From contig JAEOTL010000359.1 in NCBI GenBank assembly GCA_016839845.1, positions 1 to 8,295 on the forward strand: a DNA stretch of 8,295 bases, given 5' to 3'. Made by a program: the position numbers and the translations under genes. Below, piece by piece: positions 8,001-8,295 of the stretch. Positions within the stretch are counted from its first letter, which is position 1; every line of letters begins with the position of its first letter. Source of the stretch: Promethearchaeota archaeon. Lineage in GTDB: Archaea > Asgardarchaeota > Lokiarchaeia > Sigynarchaeales > SOKP01. Below the pieces are notes generated by a model, which made no database searches, had not been told where the DNA came from, and saw only the letters and a list, made by a program, of their open reading frames with translations.

Positions 8001-8295
8001 TCTAATGAAGGATGCATCAACAATAGCATCTATAGTATTATCAAATGTTCCACTAATAAAGAATTCAAAATTATTATCAAAAGTAGGGCTTTCTTTATCT
8101 ATATTCAAAGTTATACCTGTCCAGACACCAAGATTATAATCCCATCCCGCGTGGTTAGAAGCATTATATATCCAATTGACGCCAAAGGGATCCAAGATGG
8201 ATAAATTTATATCAGCCGCATTAACATTCCAGGAGATATTAAAAATATTGAATGTAATTTGTGTTAGATTCCAATTACTTTCAATGTTTGGGAGA
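5019..8295 (-). CDS. Single-pass membrane receptor-like protein with longin-like/winged-helix cytosolic tail (gene B, 5' end beyond right edge)
   Basis: There are 1091 codons from 8294 to the TAA at 5021-5019. The frame is open to the right edge, so the true start is outside the window; a TTG at 8195-8193 could be read as a start but lies inside the block conserved with gene A. Numbering from the 8294 codon, residues 1 to about 615 are beta-rich and sequon-rich, with two similar domains (8-97 and 123-210) and Ig-like segments such as LEKENYEYKNA and ITREDYFSE before the membrane. Residues 622-645 (PTFYFLIIIFAILAVVGSLV) are the single transmembrane helix, followed by basic residues, so the C-terminus is cytosolic. 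The tail has a juxtamembrane segment (646-725), a longin/roadblock-like domain (731-830), and winged-helix-like domains (about 861-933 and 984-1063). No enzyme motif is visible. I infer that it couples binding outside the cell to protein interactions or regulation inside. Similar tails occur, as I recall, in Asgard archaeal hypothetical proteins; no named family is certain. Confidence 0.92.
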   Translation of the reverse strand, partial: LPNIESNWNLTQITFNIFNISWNVNAADINLSILDPFGVNWIYNASNHAGWDYNLGVWTGITLNIDKESPTFDNNFEFFISGTFDNTIDAIVDASFIRDEISAQYRKYNVSNSISILSESEGWAIKNITFLIENCYNTSTWEKVNLSTLTNLNISTANGFKYFLDSGDENGSGVLQIDDRIIYPLNNQFVFYIESELNVIFDVIIEVDYVQEFYQNQYLETLNISDIQNDIPNGGLYQLGLTDNNWDESYAVLLINGINNQIQYFYPSDVAMNITIGGQRYSVVNTLPGQGIVSLTGLNKDSVYSTVIETNQPVNFTLSYKISYSRKTTYETLGTVTYFIKESPDIRGTVNYYPSLGEYLQKIDTSLINADHYTINLEVFKENYKTAFRDLDFIVMNRLTLVNGDSRISRKLEFIYVKDAVNFTFLYTDELNGNLITDLTIQSFIWEKYDIHGNVTDDGAGTLVQDDDGSLILDFDSETRDVGDYLLIVNLEKENYEYKNAMILLTIKTRFLSYSLSNNFKDNRLNVLKGRDVLIQVNLTDPTRGGIPLLNATVILTIKGNVYIFDYVNGTYRYNFQTDDVDTFFSSKTFTGIINITREDYFSEQFFITIIVEMEEIFPGMPTFYFLIIIFAILAVVGSLVGYRVIKNAKIPAFVKNVREMKKEIKDGKEVSESLLYSPKEVYVGEIVRDKWSNIGLSMGDILGIEIKKSKKLPEKKYLESQEAHGLKPLGLMLMKWDERVGVDLLAKYPEDANLSDKTLMQIYGTHEYSGEKGLITLIRGNLNVLSYYTGPDTGYYIILILSEEDDPDIYEGAMSNVAQLILQNLEDEIYLEMIPSFFQRLSVFPSLSFEQNLIFYYQDSVKQMIINTLRDYGVITKSELIIWVRDRELEGIIDLEAILAELVKIDLIKVASVKGIPSELIFLTKDIFMIRVPPDSLFKDPASYGLPTTLIKQYQDEVQKFFNVYYPTEEDTIKLLDNLIDPEVYETVRLLRTAIVTMKDFEKLKNKGVSDIYGVLRKLWDTNMIRVFKDENGVEYYTLLTDFRVNLIFPKYLLNAIKVLNDQKSKSDKVLIQYLNILEEAYYNLKSEEQ
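5106..5345 (-). other. Second winged-helix-like domain of gene B
   Basis: It begins ETVRLLRTAIVTMKDFEKLK and continues with VSDIYGVLRKLWDTNMIRVF, then the wing-like strands VEYYTLLTDFRVNLIFP, and ends in a helix (KYLLNAIKVLND). The pattern is like the first winged helix but shares little sequence with it. It sits just before the C-terminal helix that ends the protein. Confidence 0.45.
5496..5714 (-). other. First winged-helix-like domain of gene B
   Basis: It has three helices followed by a wing: DSVKQMIINTLRDYGVITKS, then ELIIWVRDRE, then LEAILAELVKIDLIKVASV, then SELIFLTKDIFMIRVPP as hairpin strands. Winged helices can bind DNA or act purely as protein-protein modules, as in ESCRT subunits. 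A membrane-tethered protein makes the latter at least as likely. Confidence 0.5.
5796..6104 (-). other. Longin/roadblock-like cytosolic domain of gene B
   Basis: About 100 residues follow a two-strand, helix, three-strand, helix order: LGLMLMKWDERVGVDLLAKY (strands), LSDKTLMQIYGTHEY (helix), GLITLIRGNLNVLSYYTG and GYYIILILSEEDD (strands), then DIYEGAMSNVAQLILQNLED (helix). That order fits the longin/roadblock/profilin-like fold, which in eukaryotes and Asgard archaea is often found in regulators or partners of small GTPases. The assignment rests on predicted secondary structure by eye, not on a profile match. Confidence 0.5.
6360..6431 (-). other. Transmembrane helix of gene B
   Basis: This encodes 24 residues starting PTFYFLIIIFAILAVVGSLV. 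Acidic residues precede it (EMEEIF) and basic residues follow (YRVIKNAK, then VKNVREMKKEIK). The positive-inside rule puts the long N-terminal part outside the cell and the 446-residue C-terminal part in the cytosol. It is the only strongly hydrophobic span in the visible part of gene B. Confidence 0.9.
8091..8294 (-). repeat. Paralogous block, copy in gene B
   Basis: These are the first 68 codons of gene B visible in the window, homologous to 3-206 in gene A at a constant offset of 8088 bases. The block is the front part of a beta-sandwich-like domain rich in N-X-S/T sequons. Confidence 0.95.

Noticed and set aside
7983..8204. Plus-strand 73-codon open frame
   Set aside because: It is antisense to a block conserved as protein between genes A and B, so the minus-strand frame explains the conservation.
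1..8295. Matching window ends as a mobile-element or phage direct repeat, or an assembly duplication
   Set aside because: The two copies differ at about 20% of bases with codon-preserving changes, and both lie inside long open frames. They are diverged paralogues, not terminal repeats or an assembly error.

Overview
The window is AT-rich and protein-dense on one strand. It carries the parts of two very large genes on the minus strand, separated by a 126-base gap, and nothing convincing on the plus strand. Low GC, giant sequon-rich surface proteins, a T-tract terminator with no hairpin, no strong Shine-Dalgarno sequence, and a cytosolic tail combining a longin/roadblock-like domain with winged helices suggest an archaeon, most likely of the Asgard group. 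That placement is inferred from protein style; no ribosomal RNA or marker gene is present to prove it.

Right part (5019 to the right edge): the C-terminal 1091 codons of gene B. Its start lies outside the window. It encodes a long beta-rich extracellular region, one transmembrane helix (6360-6431), and a cytosolic tail of about 446 residues with a longin/roadblock-like domain and two winged-helix-like domains. Middle (4893-5018): the stop of gene B, a T9 tract likely to end its transcript, and an AT-rich stretch likely to hold the promoter of gene A. Left part (4892 to the left edge): the N-terminal 1630 codons of gene A, with a basic N-terminus and hydrophobic export segment, three tandem DUF2341 plus LamG-like modules, and several Ig-like or carboxypeptidase-regulatory-like beta domains. 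It runs off the left edge with no stop.

The two window edges fall in the same protein block. The last 68 codons seen of gene A align without gaps to the first 68 codons seen of gene B (54 of 68 residues and about 164 of 204 bases identical by eye). A and B are therefore tandem paralogues, spaced 8088 bases apart. The window shows the front of one copy and the back of the other. If both share one plan, the complete protein would be about 2650 residues: export signal, three lectin-like modules, beta-sandwich stalk, one membrane helix, and a cytosolic longin-like plus winged-helix tail. That layout looks like a surface receptor or adhesin with an intracellular regulatory end. This is the candidate novel system in the window, and its function is inferred from architecture only.
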